Part shown: one piece after another, positions 24,885 through 33,622 of the stretch
Numbering within the stretch: position 1 is the stretch's first letter
How the letters are laid out: every line of letters begins with the position of its first letter
Source of the DNA: Acidimicrobiaceae bacterium
GTDB taxonomy: Bacteria; Actinomycetota; Acidimicrobiia; Acidimicrobiales; RAAP-2
Direction of reading: 5' to 3'
DNA: 64,000 nucleotides
NCBI GenBank assembly: GCA_027306605.1
Contig: DAHUZK010000064.1
Span: 1 to 64,000, forward strand
Translations under genes and position numbers: made by a program
Notes under the pieces: generated by a model
Seen by the model: only the letters and a program-made list of their open reading frames with translations
Databases searched by the model: none
Told to the model about the DNA's origin: nothing

Positions 24885-26510
24885 ATGCCCGTCCTCGAAC
24901 GCAAGTGGTGGACCCTGATCGCCGTCTGCACGGCGGTCTTCATGCTCCTGCTCGACATCACGGTCGTGAACGTGGCGCTGCCGGACATCCAGCGCTCGTT
25001 GCACTCGAGCTTCGCCGACCTCCAGTGGGTCGTCGACGCCTACTCGCTGACCCTGGCCGCCTTCTTGCTGACCGCGGGCGTCGTGGGCGACATCTACGGT
25101 CGGCGCGAGGTCTTCGCCATCGGTCTGGGCATCTTCTCGGCGTCCTCTCTGGTCTGCGGCCTCTCGACCACGCCGCTCATGTTGAATCTCGCCCGGGCCG
25201 TCCAGGGTGTCGGCGGCGCCATCATGTTCGCCACGTCGCTGGCGCTCATCGCCAATGCCTTCATGGGCCGGGACCGCGGCACCGCCTTCGGGATCTACGG
25301 AGCCGTCATCGGTGGCGCGGTCGCCGTCGGGCCGCTGATCGGCGGCGCCATCACCAGCGGCATCGGCTGGCGCTGGATCTTCTTCGTCAACGTGCCGATC
25401 GGTGTCGTCGCCATCCTCATCACGTTCGCCAGGATCAGCGAGTCGAAGGACCCCCGGGCGCGCCGGGTCGACTGGATCGGCTTCGTGACCTTCTCCGCCA
25501 GCCTCTTCGCCCTCGTCTTCGCGCTCGTGCGCGGGAACGACCTCGGCTGGGGCAGCGCCACGATCGTCGGCCTCCTGGTGGCGGCCGTGGTGCTCATGGT
25601 GGCCTTCTTCGTCAACGAGGCGAGGACGAGCGATCCCATGCTCGATCTCGGCCTGTTCCGGATCCCCGCCTTCGCCGGGCTGTCCCTGGCCGCCTTCACG
25701 CTGGCCGCGTCCATCTTCGCCATGTTCTTGTACCTGACGCTCTACATCCAGGACAACCTCGGGTACGGCCCGTTCGCCGCCGGCCTGCGCTTCCTGCCCA
25801 TGACGCTGGTGACCTTCTTCGTCGCCTTCTTCGCCGGTCGCCTCACCGTCCGCGTGCCGTCGCGCCTGCTGCTCGGCGTCGGGATGCTCGTCGTCACCGC
25901 ATCGCTCTTCCTCATGGCGACCACCGACCCCACCTCGAATTGGACGGTGCTGCTCCCGGGCTTCATCGTGGGCGGGCTGGGCATCGGCATCGTCAACCCG
26001 GTCCTGGCTTCGGGTGCCGTCTCGGTGGTCGAGCCACAGCGCTCGGGCATGGCGTCGGGCGCCAACAACACGTTCCGCCAAGTGGGGATCGCCACCGGCA
26101 TCGCCGTCCTCGGGGCCGTCTTCCAGAGCCAGATCGTGTCGCACACCTCGGCAGCGCTCAGCCGCTCCGACGTCGGCGCCGAGGTGCTGCGCCGCGGGGG
26201 TGCGCCGCTGCGCGCCGCCCTGCCGGCGGGCGAGGTGCGCGCCGTGGCCGCCGGCATCCCGAACGCATCGGCGCGGGCGGCATTACTGCACGCCTACCAC
26301 ATCGGCTTCTCGACCTCCCTCAACCACCTCATGGAGATCGGCGGTGTGGTGGCCCTGGTCGGCGCCGTCGGCGCCTTCGCCCTGGTGCGCCAGCGGGACT
26401 TCGTCGTCCCCGGAGGAGCCGGGCGCGGCGAGCAGTCCCCGCAGAGCGCCCCGGCCGACGGTCGAGCCGGGACGCCGGCAGACGTCGGCGTCCCCGCTGC
26501 GCATGCGTGA
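24885..26510 (+). CDS. MFS transporter, DHA2 (drug:H+ antiporter) family
   Basis: The 541-residue protein shows the 14-helix pattern of DHA2 exporters. Motif D1 is present as LDITVVNVALPDIQRSL (residues about 23-39), followed by QWVVDAYSLTLAAFLL and motif A GVVGDIYGRREVF. A motif-C-like GIYGAVIGGAVAVGPLIGG follows. It should export hydrophobic compounds using the proton gradient. The last 40 residues are a cytoplasmic tail. Its stop overlaps the GTG of the following GNAT gene (GTGA). Confidence 0.92.
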   Translation: MPVLERKWWTLIAVCTAVFMLLLDITVVNVALPDIQRSLHSSFADLQWVVDAYSLTLAAFLLTAGVVGDIYGRREVFAIGLGIFSASSLVCGLSTTPLMLNLARAVQGVGGAIMFATSLALIANAFMGRDRGTAFGIYGAVIGGAVAVGPLIGGAITSGIGWRWIFFVNVPIGVVAILITFARISESKDPRARRVDWIGFVTFSASLFALVFALVRGNDLGWGSATIVGLLVAAVVLMVAFFVNEARTSDPMLDLGLFRIPAFAGLSLAAFTLAASIFAMFLYLTLYIQDNLGYGPFAAGLRFLPMTLVTFFVAFFAGRLTVRVPSRLLLGVGMLVVTASLFLMATTDPTSNWTVLLPGFIVGGLGIGIVNPVLASGAVSVVEPQRSGMASGANNTFRQVGIATGIAVLGAVFQSQIVSHTSAALSRSDVGAEVLRRGGAPLRAALPAGEVRAVAAGIPNASARAALLHAYHIGFSTSLNHLMEIGGVVALVGAVGAFALVRQRDFVVPGGAGRGEQSPQSAPADGRAGTPADVGVPAAHA

Positions 26511-27187
26511 CTGCCCGTGAGCGAACGGCCCCGGACCTGAGCCCGAGCGTGCAGGCGCCGTTCACGCTCGAGGGCCGGGACGTGCGGCTCGAGCCGCTGT
26601 CCGAGTCGCACGTCCCCGCGCTGGTCGAGGCGGCGGCCGAGGACCGCAGCAACTACCAGTGGACCGACGTCCCCGAGGGCACCGAGCGGATGAGCGCCTA
26701 CGTGCGCGACGCCCTGGCCGAGACGGCCGCGGGAGCGCACGTCGCCTTCGCCACCGTCCGCAAGGGCGCGGGTCCCGGCGGGGCCGACCGGGTCGTCGGT
26801 TCGACGCGCTTCTGCGACATCGCCTGCTGGCAGTGGCCGCCCGGGGCGGTCCACCAGCGGCACGGGGTCCCCGACGTCGTCGAGATCGGGTACACGTGGC
26901 TGGCCGGCTCGGCGCAGCGCACGCCGGTCAACACCGAGGCCAAGCTCCTGATGATGACGCACGCCTTCGAGGTGTGGGAGGTGCACCGGGTGGCGCTGCG
27001 GACCGACGTGCGCAACAAGCGCTCGTGGGCGGCGATCGAGCGCGTCGGGGGCAAGCTCGACGGCATCATGCGGGCCGACCGACCGGGCGCCGACGACACC
27101 GTGCGCACGTCGGCCCGCTTCTCCGTCGTGGCCGACGAGTGGCCGGCGGTGAAGACGCGGCTGGCGGCGCGGCTCGCCGCCCCCTGA
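26507..27187 (+). CDS. GNAT family N-acetyltransferase (RimJ/RimL-like)
   Basis: The 226-residue protein matches GNAT enzymes of the RimJ type: FTLEGRDVRLEPLSESHVPAL at the start, VEIGYTWLAGSAQRTPVNTE for the strand before the acetyl-CoA loop, and VALRTDVRNKRSWAAIERVG at the end. The usual Q/R-x-x-G-x-G/A loop is replaced by GSAQRTPVN, as in a subgroup of these proteins. GTG 26507 overlaps the MFS stop, so acetylation and export may act on the same compound. Substrate unknown. Confidence 0.85.
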   Translation: MTARERTAPDLSPSVQAPFTLEGRDVRLEPLSESHVPALVEAAAEDRSNYQWTDVPEGTERMSAYVRDALAETAAGAHVAFATVRKGAGPGGADRVVGSTRFCDIACWQWPPGAVHQRHGVPDVVEIGYTWLAGSAQRTPVNTEAKLLMMTHAFEVWEVHRVALRTDVRNKRSWAAIERVGGKLDGIMRADRPGADDTVRTSARFSVVADEWPAVKTRLAARLAAP

Positions 27188-27228
27188 GGCGGGCACCGCC
27201 ACCCGGGCTGTGCTCGGGTCGGGCGGGG

Positions 27229-27540
27229 TCAGGCCCGGGCCAGCGTGGCCTGGATCTTGCGCAGGTGCAGGGCGCGCACGGCAGCCTCGGCCTCGTCCTT
27301 GGGCCGGACGGCGGCGACCGCCTTGCCGGTGCGGTGGATGCGCCAGGCCAGTTGGTCGGCGCGCTCGACGGTGTGCCCCAAGATCTCCACGAAGGCCTGG
27401 ATCACCGTCTGGAACGTGGTGACGTCGTCGTTCCAGACGACCACCGCCCAGAGGTCCTCGAACGCGAAGAACGTCTCGACGTCCGCGTCGTCGACGCGCT
27501 CGAGCTCGATGGTGCTGGACGAGTCGGGTTCTGGTGCCAT
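27229..27540 (-). CDS. clpS: ATP-dependent Clp protease adaptor ClpS
   Basis: The 103-residue protein has the ClpS core: WAVVVWNDDVTTFQTVIQAF (about residues 31-50), with the DD that contacts the N-terminal amine of N-degron substrates, then the helix HTVERADQLAWRIHRTGKA replacing the classical H..G. ClpS delivers N-end-rule substrates to ClpAP/ClpCP. It stands alone, divergent from the alcohol dehydrogenase 60 bases away. No clp protease gene is nearby. Confidence 0.88.
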   Translation of the reverse strand: MAPEPDSSSTIELERVDDADVETFFAFEDLWAVVVWNDDVTTFQTVIQAFVEILGHTVERADQLAWRIHRTGKAVAAVRPKDEAEAAVRALHLRKIQATLARA

Positions 27541-27600
27541 GGTTCCGCGTCGGACCTCGTTCGGGCCCCGAACAGTCTAGACCTGGAATAACGTGCGGTC

Positions 27601-28647
27601 ATGCGAGCAACCGTTCTCGAAGGACCGCGCCGCGTCAGCGTCCGCGACGTCCCGGACCCCGCGCTGCCGGGGCCCGAAGGTGTGGTCGTCGCCGTCGAGC
27701 ACACCGCCATCTGCGGTTCCGACCTGCACCTGTACCACGACGCGCCCACCGGGACCGGCATCAGGCTCGGCCACGAGGCGATCGGGACGGTGCTCGAGGC
27801 CGGACCCCGGGTGCGCACGGCGAAACCGGGCGACCGCGTGCTCGTCTCGGGCGTGATCGGTTGCGGCGTGTGCGGCCCCTGCCTCGCCGGCCAGCCCAAC
27901 CTCTGCCTCGCCGGCAAGGCCGCCGCCTTCGGCACGACGCCGGAGCTCCCCGGAGGGCAGGCCGAGGCGATGGCGGTGCCCTTCGCCGACCTCTTCGCCC
28001 TGCCGATACCCGAGGGTGTCTCCGACGAGGAGGCCGTCCTGCTGACCGACATCCTGCCCACGGGGTACCTCGGCGCCTTGCGCGCCTCCATCCGGCCCGG
28101 CGCCACGGTCGTCGTGGTCGGCCTGGGGCCGGTGGGCATCATGGCCCTGCAGTGCGCGTCGCTGTTCGGGCCGGCGCGGATCCTCGCCGTCGACATGGTC
28201 CCCGAACGGCTGGCCCGGGCCGAACGGCTCGGCGCGGAACCCATCGACGCCCGCATGGCGCCGGGCTCGGCCCAGGTGCTCGAGGCCACGGGGGGTCGCG
28301 GCGCCGAGTGCGTGATCGAGGCTGTCGGCGCCGACGCCACCGTTGCCGACGCCCTCGCCTGCGCCGCCACGGGCGGCACCGTCTCGATCGTCGGCGTGAA
28401 CCTGTCCCCCGCCATGGCGTTTCCGATGGGCATGGTCTTCCTCAAGAGCCTCACCGTGCGCACCGTCTTCGCCCCCGTGCCGGGCACGTGGGCCGCCCTC
28501 GTGCCGCTCGTCCAGTCCGGGCGCTTCCACGCGCTGGCCGACACCTTCACCCATCGCATGGCGCTCGACGACGCGCCGGAGGCCTACGAGTTGTTCGACT
28601 CGCGGGCCGACGGTGTCTTGAAGGTCTTGCTGGCGCCGAAGGACTGA
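27601..28647 (+). CDS. Zinc-dependent alcohol dehydrogenase
   Basis: The 348-residue medium-chain dehydrogenase has catalytic zinc ligands C38 (AICGSD), H58-E59 (GHEAIG) and a complete structural zinc set C88, C91, C94, C102 in GCGVCGPCLAGQPNLC. The dinucleotide motif is VVVGLGPVGIMALQ. It would oxidise or reduce an alcohol/aldehyde pair with NAD(P). Its last 64 bases overlap the 3' end of the convergent membrane-protein gene. Confidence 0.92.
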   Translation: MRATVLEGPRRVSVRDVPDPALPGPEGVVVAVEHTAICGSDLHLYHDAPTGTGIRLGHEAIGTVLEAGPRVRTAKPGDRVLVSGVIGCGVCGPCLAGQPNLCLAGKAAAFGTTPELPGGQAEAMAVPFADLFALPIPEGVSDEEAVLLTDILPTGYLGALRASIRPGATVVVVGLGPVGIMALQCASLFGPARILAVDMVPERLARAERLGAEPIDARMAPGSAQVLEATGGRGAECVIEAVGADATVADALACAATGGTVSIVGVNLSPAMAFPMGMVFLKSLTVRTVFAPVPGTWAALVPLVQSGRFHALADTFTHRMALDDAPEAYELFDSRADGVLKVLLAPKD

Positions 28648-29747
28648 GCGCCCGTGGGCTCGTCGGGGGTGCGGTTGATCACGACCGGCCACTCGGCGGC
28701 CCCGAGCTCGGGGCGGGCGATGAGCCACGGGGAGGGCGGAGGCATGATCAGGTGGGTCAGCGCGTCGACGATGGGCTCGTAGTTGACCCGCCAGCCCTGG
28801 AAGTTGCGCCAGGAATCCTCGAGGTCGCGCTCGGCCGGCCACTGGACCTCCATCAGGCGCCGCCACCCGTCCTCGAATTCCTGGCGGGTCAGCCGGGTCC
28901 CGGCCGTCGGCAAGGGATCGGCGTCGTGCTCGATCTTGAGGGCCCGCGCCATGGAGCGCAGGCACCGGATCCCCATCGACAGGCACAGGCGCGCCTGGTG
29001 TGGCGTCTGCTCGGGGCTCACGGCGTGGTAGAGCGCCGCCGAGTCCATCATGGCCACCAGGCTCACCAGCCAGCTGCGGGACGAGACCGGTGAGCGGAAC
29101 CAGATGAGGACGGGATAGTTGGCATGGCTCTCCGAGACGGCGGCGGACCAGCGCTCCCACGCCGCGTAGAGCGACGGCAGCTCGTCCATCGTGTCGAGCC
29201 AGTAGTTGCGGGCCAGGATCTCGGGACCCCAGGCCGGGCTCCCGCCGCGCGCGCCGAGCAGCGTGACCTCGGTCTCGCGCGTGGCGAATTGGCCGTACAG
29301 GGCCGGCAGGTAGGCGATCTCGAGCGCGACGACGAGGAGCCCCAAGCCGGCGGCCACGATCTCGAGGACGCCCGGTCCCGGCCCGCGCACCGTGGCGATG
29401 CCGAGCGTGAAGACCGAGGACCCGGCCACGGCGAGCGAGGAGGCGAAGTCCACGCCGCTGTCCCACCAGACCACGAGCGCGAACCCGAGGACGAGCAGGC
29501 TGAGCCAGAGTACGAAGAGCAGGACCATCGCCGCCGGCCCCACGTAGGAGATGACACGATCACGCGCCTCGTAGGTCGGCAGCCGTGGGACGATCCGGCG
29601 CGCCACGCCACCGAACATCCGGGCCAGACCCCTGACGAAGCGCGACGACGTGACGCGGGGAACGACCAGCGCGCTGAAGACGCTCCAGACCGTCAGCGCG
29701 ATGATGCCGATGCCCGCGACGAGCGCGACGATGCGGGCGACGACCAC
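28584..29747 (-). CDS. Membrane protein with pore-loop-like segment, large cytoplasmic domain
   Basis: The first 155 of 387 residues hold four hydrophobic segments (near 5-30, 72-95, 103-120 and 128-152). Between the second and fourth, DFASSLAVAGSSVFTLGIA resembles the pore helix and filter of two-TM ion channels, but the canonical TVGYG filter is replaced by TLGIA. The rest is a soluble, Trp- and Arg-rich domain (NYWLDTMDELPSLYAAWERW). From memory, such proteins are often annotated as two-pore-domain channel-like in Actinobacteria; ion conduction is not shown. The C-terminal 20 residues are encoded antisense to the alcohol dehydrogenase end. Confidence 0.6.
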   Translation of the reverse strand: MVVARIVALVAGIGIIALTVWSVFSALVVPRVTSSRFVRGLARMFGGVARRIVPRLPTYEARDRVISYVGPAAMVLLFVLWLSLLVLGFALVVWWDSGVDFASSLAVAGSSVFTLGIATVRGPGPGVLEIVAAGLGLLVVALEIAYLPALYGQFATRETEVTLLGARGGSPAWGPEILARNYWLDTMDELPSLYAAWERWSAAVSESHANYPVLIWFRSPVSSRSWLVSLVAMMDSAALYHAVSPEQTPHQARLCLSMGIRCLRSMARALKIEHDADPLPTAGTRLTRQEFEDGWRRLMEVQWPAERDLEDSWRNFQGWRVNYEPIVDALTHLIMPPPSPWLIARPELGAAEWPVVINRTPDEPTGAQSFGASKTFKTPSARESNNS

Positions 29748-29768
29748 GGCGCCATCCTGCCAGATGTA

Positions 29769-31622
29769 CTACTGCGACACAGCGGCCAGGCGGGCGGCGG
29801 GGCGCCCCGACGCGACCAGCGCGGCCGGTACATCGAGCTCGCGCGCGCGCACCAGCTCACCCAGCCCTTTGGCCTGCGAGTCGAGCCGCAGGTTGGATGC
29901 GACACCCCAGCCCAAGAATCCGTGGACCACGAAGTTGAGTGCCCGCAGGTTCGGGAGCGCGTAGCGCCGCACCTCCAGGCCGTCGGCCTCGGGAAGCAGC
30001 GCGCGGAACTGCGTCACGCCGAAGGCGTGCTGCAGCCAGGACGCCACGTCGTCCTCGTCGGCCCACAGGCCCACGTTGGCGTCGCCACCCTTGTCCCCGG
30101 ACCGCGCACCGAGGAGCACGCCCAGTCGCACCCGCACCAGACCGCCGCCGTCGGGCACGACGCTCGCGGCGCCGTCGGTCCGGGTGCCCCCGCCGGGCCG
30201 TTCGGCGGGACGGGCCGCTTCCGCTGCCGTCGTCGCGCCGGTGGTCGGGCCCGTGCTCCGACGTGGGTCCGGTGTCCTCGTCCCTTGCTCGACCGCTGAC
30301 CCGTCACAGAGCACGACCGGCGTCACCGCCGACGCCGCAACGGTCGTCGGCCAGTAGCGCGCCACGCGCTGCGCCCCCGACGGCGCGCTCGTGAAGAAGG
30401 TGCCCGGATAGCTCGAGAGGCTGGTCTCGACCACCGCGCCCGAGAAGGCGCGCCCCACGGTCTGTTCGTCGTCACCGCGCACGGCCAGGCGCAGGTAGGC
30501 CAGGCCATGGCCGGTGAGGTCGCCCGAGAGGTCCTCGGCGCTCTCGGAGAACGCCTGCTTGCCGCCGCGGATCCCGGCCCACACCGCGTCGGCGGCGACC
30601 CGCGCCTTCGCCGCCACGTCGGCTCCGGTCAGCGCCAGCGTCATGGCGTTGCGCCAGCCCGCATCGAGGTTGGCCGTGACCTTGAGCGTGGGGGGCGGCG
30701 GTTCGCCCCGCACCGCGCCCAGTCGCACGCGGTCGGGGCCCTCCTGGCTGATGTGGATCGTGTCGAAGCGGGCCACGGCGTCGGGGCTGAGGTAGCGCGG
30801 TTCGCCGATCTCGTAGAGGAGCTGTGCCGTGACCGTTCCGACCGACACCACTCCACCGGTGCCCGCGTGCTTGGTCACGACGCAGGACCCGTCGGCGTAC
30901 AGCTCGGCCAGCGGGAAGCCGATCCGCTCGGGCCCCGGCACCTCCTCGAAGAAGGCGTAATTGCCACCGCAGCACTGGGCGCCGCACTCGATCACGTGAC
31001 CCGCCACCACGGCACCCGCGATGGCGTCGTGGTCGTCGTCGGCCCAGCCGAAGGCGTGGAGGGCCGGTCCCACGACCAGGGCGGCGTCGGTCACGCGCCC
31101 GGTGACCACGACCTGTGCCCCGGCGCCCAACGCGTCGGCGATGGGGCGCGCCCGGAGATACGCGTTGGCCGTCACGACGGCGGCATCGGGCGGCAGCTCC
31201 TCCCCGGTGTCGAGGTTCACGAAGTGCTCCCCCGTCCGGCGGAGCTCGGGCAGCCGGGCGGTGATGTCGTCACCCGACACCGACGCCACCCGCACCGAGA
31301 CGCCCTGACGCCGACCGAGAGCGCGCACCGCGTCGGCCAGGAGCTCGGGGTCGAGGCCGCCCGCATTGGCCACCACGGTGATCCCGCGTTCCACGCACGT
31401 CGGGAGCACGTCCTCGAGCTCGCGGAGGAAGGTGCGCGCGTAGCCGCCACTGCGCTGCCGCGTCTTGTGGAGGATGTACATCGTCAGCTCGGCCAGCCAA
31501 TCGCCGGTCAGCACGTCGATGGGACCGCCCTCGACCATCTCCCTGGCGGCACCGGCACGGTCCCCGAAGAAGCCGCTGCAATTGGCGATGCGCAGCACGC
31601 CGGCCGGGCCGGGCTGGGTCAC
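29769..31622 (-). CDS. Acyclic terpene utilisation AtuA-family protein (DUF1446)
   Basis: Residues 1-440 of 617 are the AtuA domain: LRIANCSGFFGDRAGAAREM at the start, GGPIDVLTGDWLAELTMYIL, VVANAGGLDP and VIECGAQCCGGNYAFFEEVP. After a Pro/Thr-rich linker, the final 110 residues (VRVRLGVLLGARSGDKGGDA to LRALNFVVHGFLGWGV) are the small C-terminal domain often fused to AtuA. The enzymatic role of AtuA is not settled; it accompanies geranyl-CoA-type carboxylases in citronellol degraders. GTG 31622 overlaps the biotin carboxylase stop (GTGA), making it the last gene of the four-gene operon. Confidence 0.88.
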   Translation of the reverse strand: MTQPGPAGVLRIANCSGFFGDRAGAAREMVEGGPIDVLTGDWLAELTMYILHKTRQRSGGYARTFLRELEDVLPTCVERGITVVANAGGLDPELLADAVRALGRRQGVSVRVASVSGDDITARLPELRRTGEHFVNLDTGEELPPDAAVVTANAYLRARPIADALGAGAQVVVTGRVTDAALVVGPALHAFGWADDDHDAIAGAVVAGHVIECGAQCCGGNYAFFEEVPGPERIGFPLAELYADGSCVVTKHAGTGGVVSVGTVTAQLLYEIGEPRYLSPDAVARFDTIHISQEGPDRVRLGAVRGEPPPPTLKVTANLDAGWRNAMTLALTGADVAAKARVAADAVWAGIRGGKQAFSESAEDLSGDLTGHGLAYLRLAVRGDDEQTVGRAFSGAVVETSLSSYPGTFFTSAPSGAQRVARYWPTTVAASAVTPVVLCDGSAVEQGTRTPDPRRSTGPTTGATTAAEAARPAERPGGGTRTDGAASVVPDGGGLVRVRLGVLLGARSGDKGGDANVGLWADEDDVASWLQHAFGVTQFRALLPEADGLEVRRYALPNLRALNFVVHGFLGWGVASNLRLDSQAKGLGELVRARELDVPAALVASGRPAARLAAVSQ

Positions 31623-33622
31623 GCCGGCTCCACCGAGACCAAGAGGTCCTGCACGTCGACCTGCTGGCCCGGCGCGCAGGCGACCTGGACGACGGTGCCG
31701 GCACCGTTGGCCCGCAGCGTGTGCTCCATCTTCATCGCCTCGAGCACCACCAACTCCTGCCCCTCGGCGACGGTGTCACCCTCCGCCACGAGGACCTTGG
31801 TGACCGCGCCGGGCAACGGCGCCCGGCACTCCCCTGCCACGCCGTCGCTCACGTCGGGGTCGTCGTCGTCCCTGTGGCCGAAGGACGACTGCCCCTCGGG
31901 ACCGTTGACGGCCGCGCCGTGGTCGCGCAGCCGGACCCGGTACCGGCGCCGCAGCCCGTCGGCGGCGGTCAGGTCGACCACGTGATCGGCGGCGCCCCCG
32001 GTTCCCTCAGTGCCCACCCGGGCCCAGCCGCCGTCACGCCAGTCCCCGCCCACCCGGACCTGCACCGGGGTGGCGCCGCCGCGGCCCGAGCCCGGCCCGG
32101 TGCGCACCTCGAGCACGCCGGCGGCGTCGGTCAGCTGATCGACGTGGAGCGCCGTCCCGACGTTGCGCCACCCCCCGACTCGGACCGGCACCAGGCTGGC
32201 CCTCGCCCGCACGTGCCCCAGCGCGCACGCCGCGGCGGCGGCGTGTCGCCGCCGGGCATCGTCGGGCAACCGGGCGTCGCGCAGGTCGGAACGCCGCTCG
32301 AGATAGTGGATGTCGGCCTCGCCGCGGCCGAACGCCCCGTCGACGAGGACTGCCTCGAGGAGGTCCCGGTTCGTCTCCAGGCCGTCGAGCTCGAGCGACC
32401 GGACCGCCCGGGCGGCGCGGGCGACGGCGGTCTCACGGTCGTCGCCGTGCGCCATCACCTTGGCCACCAAGGAGTCGTAGGCTGGGCTGACCACGGTGCC
32501 CGATTCGACGGCGCGGTCGGTGCGCAGCCCGGGCCCGTCGGGCCAGCGGGCATGGGTCACCGTGCCCGGCGTCGGCCGGTAGCCCTCGCGGGGCCGCTCG
32601 GCGCACAGCCGCACCTCGACGGCGTGCCCGCGGGCCCTGACGTCGGACTGCGCCAGCGGCAGCGGGCGGCCGGCCGCCACGGCGAGCTGGAGCCCCACGA
32701 GGTCGAGGCCCGTCACGAGCTCGGTGACGCCGTGCTCGACCTGCAGGCGCGTGTTCATCTCGAGGAAGAAGAAGCCGCTCTCGTCGACGAGGTACTCGAC
32801 CGTACCGACGCCGACGTAGTCGACGGCCCTGGCCGCCTCCAGCGCGGCCTCCCACATGGCGCGGCGGGTCGCCGCGGCCACCAGGACGGCCGGTGCCTCC
32901 TCGACGACCTTCTGGTGCCGCCGCTGCACCGAGCACTCGCGGTCGAGCAGGTGCACGACCGTGCCGCTCGTGTCCCCCACCACCTGGACCTCGACGTGGC
33001 GGGGTGCCTCGAGGTAGCGCTCGAGGAAGACCTCGCCCGAGCCGAAGGCGGACGCGGCCTCGCGCTGAGCGGCCGCCACCGCGTCGGCCAGCTCGCCGGC
33101 CGCCCGCACGAGGCGCATGCCGCGCCCGCCCCCGCCGGCGGACGCCTTGACCAGGAGCGGATACCCCACCTCGGCGCCGGCCGCGTCCAGCGCCGGGCCG
33201 TCGGGGGCGCCCTCGACCACCACGCTCGGCAGCACGGGCACGCCGGCCGCCGCCACGACCTCCTTGGCCCGCGCCTTGTGGCCCATCACCCGCATCGCCT
33301 CGGGCGGCGGCCCCACCCAGACGACGCCCGCCGGAGCACAGGCCTCGGGCAGGGCGGGATCCTCCGAGAGGAAGCCGTAGCCCGGGTGCAGCGCGTCGGC
33401 GCCCGCCGCCCCGGCCGCCCGCACCAGCGCATCGGGATCGAGGTAGGTCTCGGCCAGGGAGGCACCGGGCAGCAGGACCGCCGCGTCCGCCTCGCCCACG
33501 TGCGGGCTGGCCGCGTCGTCGGCGGCGTAGACGGCGACCGCCTCGCAGCCGGCGGCATGGGCGCCGGCGATCACCCGTCGTGCGATCTCCCCCCGGTTGG
33601 CCACCAGCAGTCGACGGATCAT
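31619..33622 (-). CDS. Acyl-CoA carboxylase alpha subunit (biotin carboxylase plus BCCP)
   Basis: The 667-residue protein begins with a biotin carboxylase domain: RRLLVANRGEIARRV, HPGYGFLSEDPALPEAC, the ATP-grasp GGGGRGMRLV, and FFFLEMNTRLQVEHGVTELV. The C-terminus is a biotin carrier domain with the biotinylated lysine in EAMKMEH about 35 residues from the end. It charges biotin with bicarbonate for the carboxyltransferase encoded upstream. The layout matches MCC/GCC alpha subunits. ATG 33622 shares one base with the upstream stop (TGATG). Confidence 0.95.
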   Translation of the reverse strand: MIRRLLVANRGEIARRVIAGAHAAGCEAVAVYAADDAASPHVGEADAAVLLPGASLAETYLDPDALVRAAGAAGADALHPGYGFLSEDPALPEACAPAGVVWVGPPPEAMRVMGHKARAKEVVAAAGVPVLPSVVVEGAPDGPALDAAGAEVGYPLLVKASAGGGGRGMRLVRAAGELADAVAAAQREAASAFGSGEVFLERYLEAPRHVEVQVVGDTSGTVVHLLDRECSVQRRHQKVVEEAPAVLVAAATRRAMWEAALEAARAVDYVGVGTVEYLVDESGFFFLEMNTRLQVEHGVTELVTGLDLVGLQLAVAAGRPLPLAQSDVRARGHAVEVRLCAERPREGYRPTPGTVTHARWPDGPGLRTDRAVESGTVVSPAYDSLVAKVMAHGDDRETAVARAARAVRSLELDGLETNRDLLEAVLVDGAFGRGEADIHYLERRSDLRDARLPDDARRRHAAAAACALGHVRARASLVPVRVGGWRNVGTALHVDQLTDAAGVLEVRTGPGSGRGGATPVQVRVGGDWRDGGWARVGTEGTGGAADHVVDLTAADGLRRRYRVRLRDHGAAVNGPEGQSSFGHRDDDDPDVSDGVAGECRAPLPGAVTKVLVAEGDTVAEGQELVVLEAMKMEHTLRANGAGTVVQVACAPGQQVDVQDLLVSVEPA

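Noticed and set aside
24837-26144. 435-codon minus-strand frame opposite the MFS gene
   Set aside because: Its composition (Asp/Glu/Gly/Arg/His-rich, no domains) is the usual antisense shadow of membrane-protein codons.
28584-29747. Canonical potassium channel
   Set aside because: The TVGYG filter is absent, so only a pore-like membrane protein is claimed.
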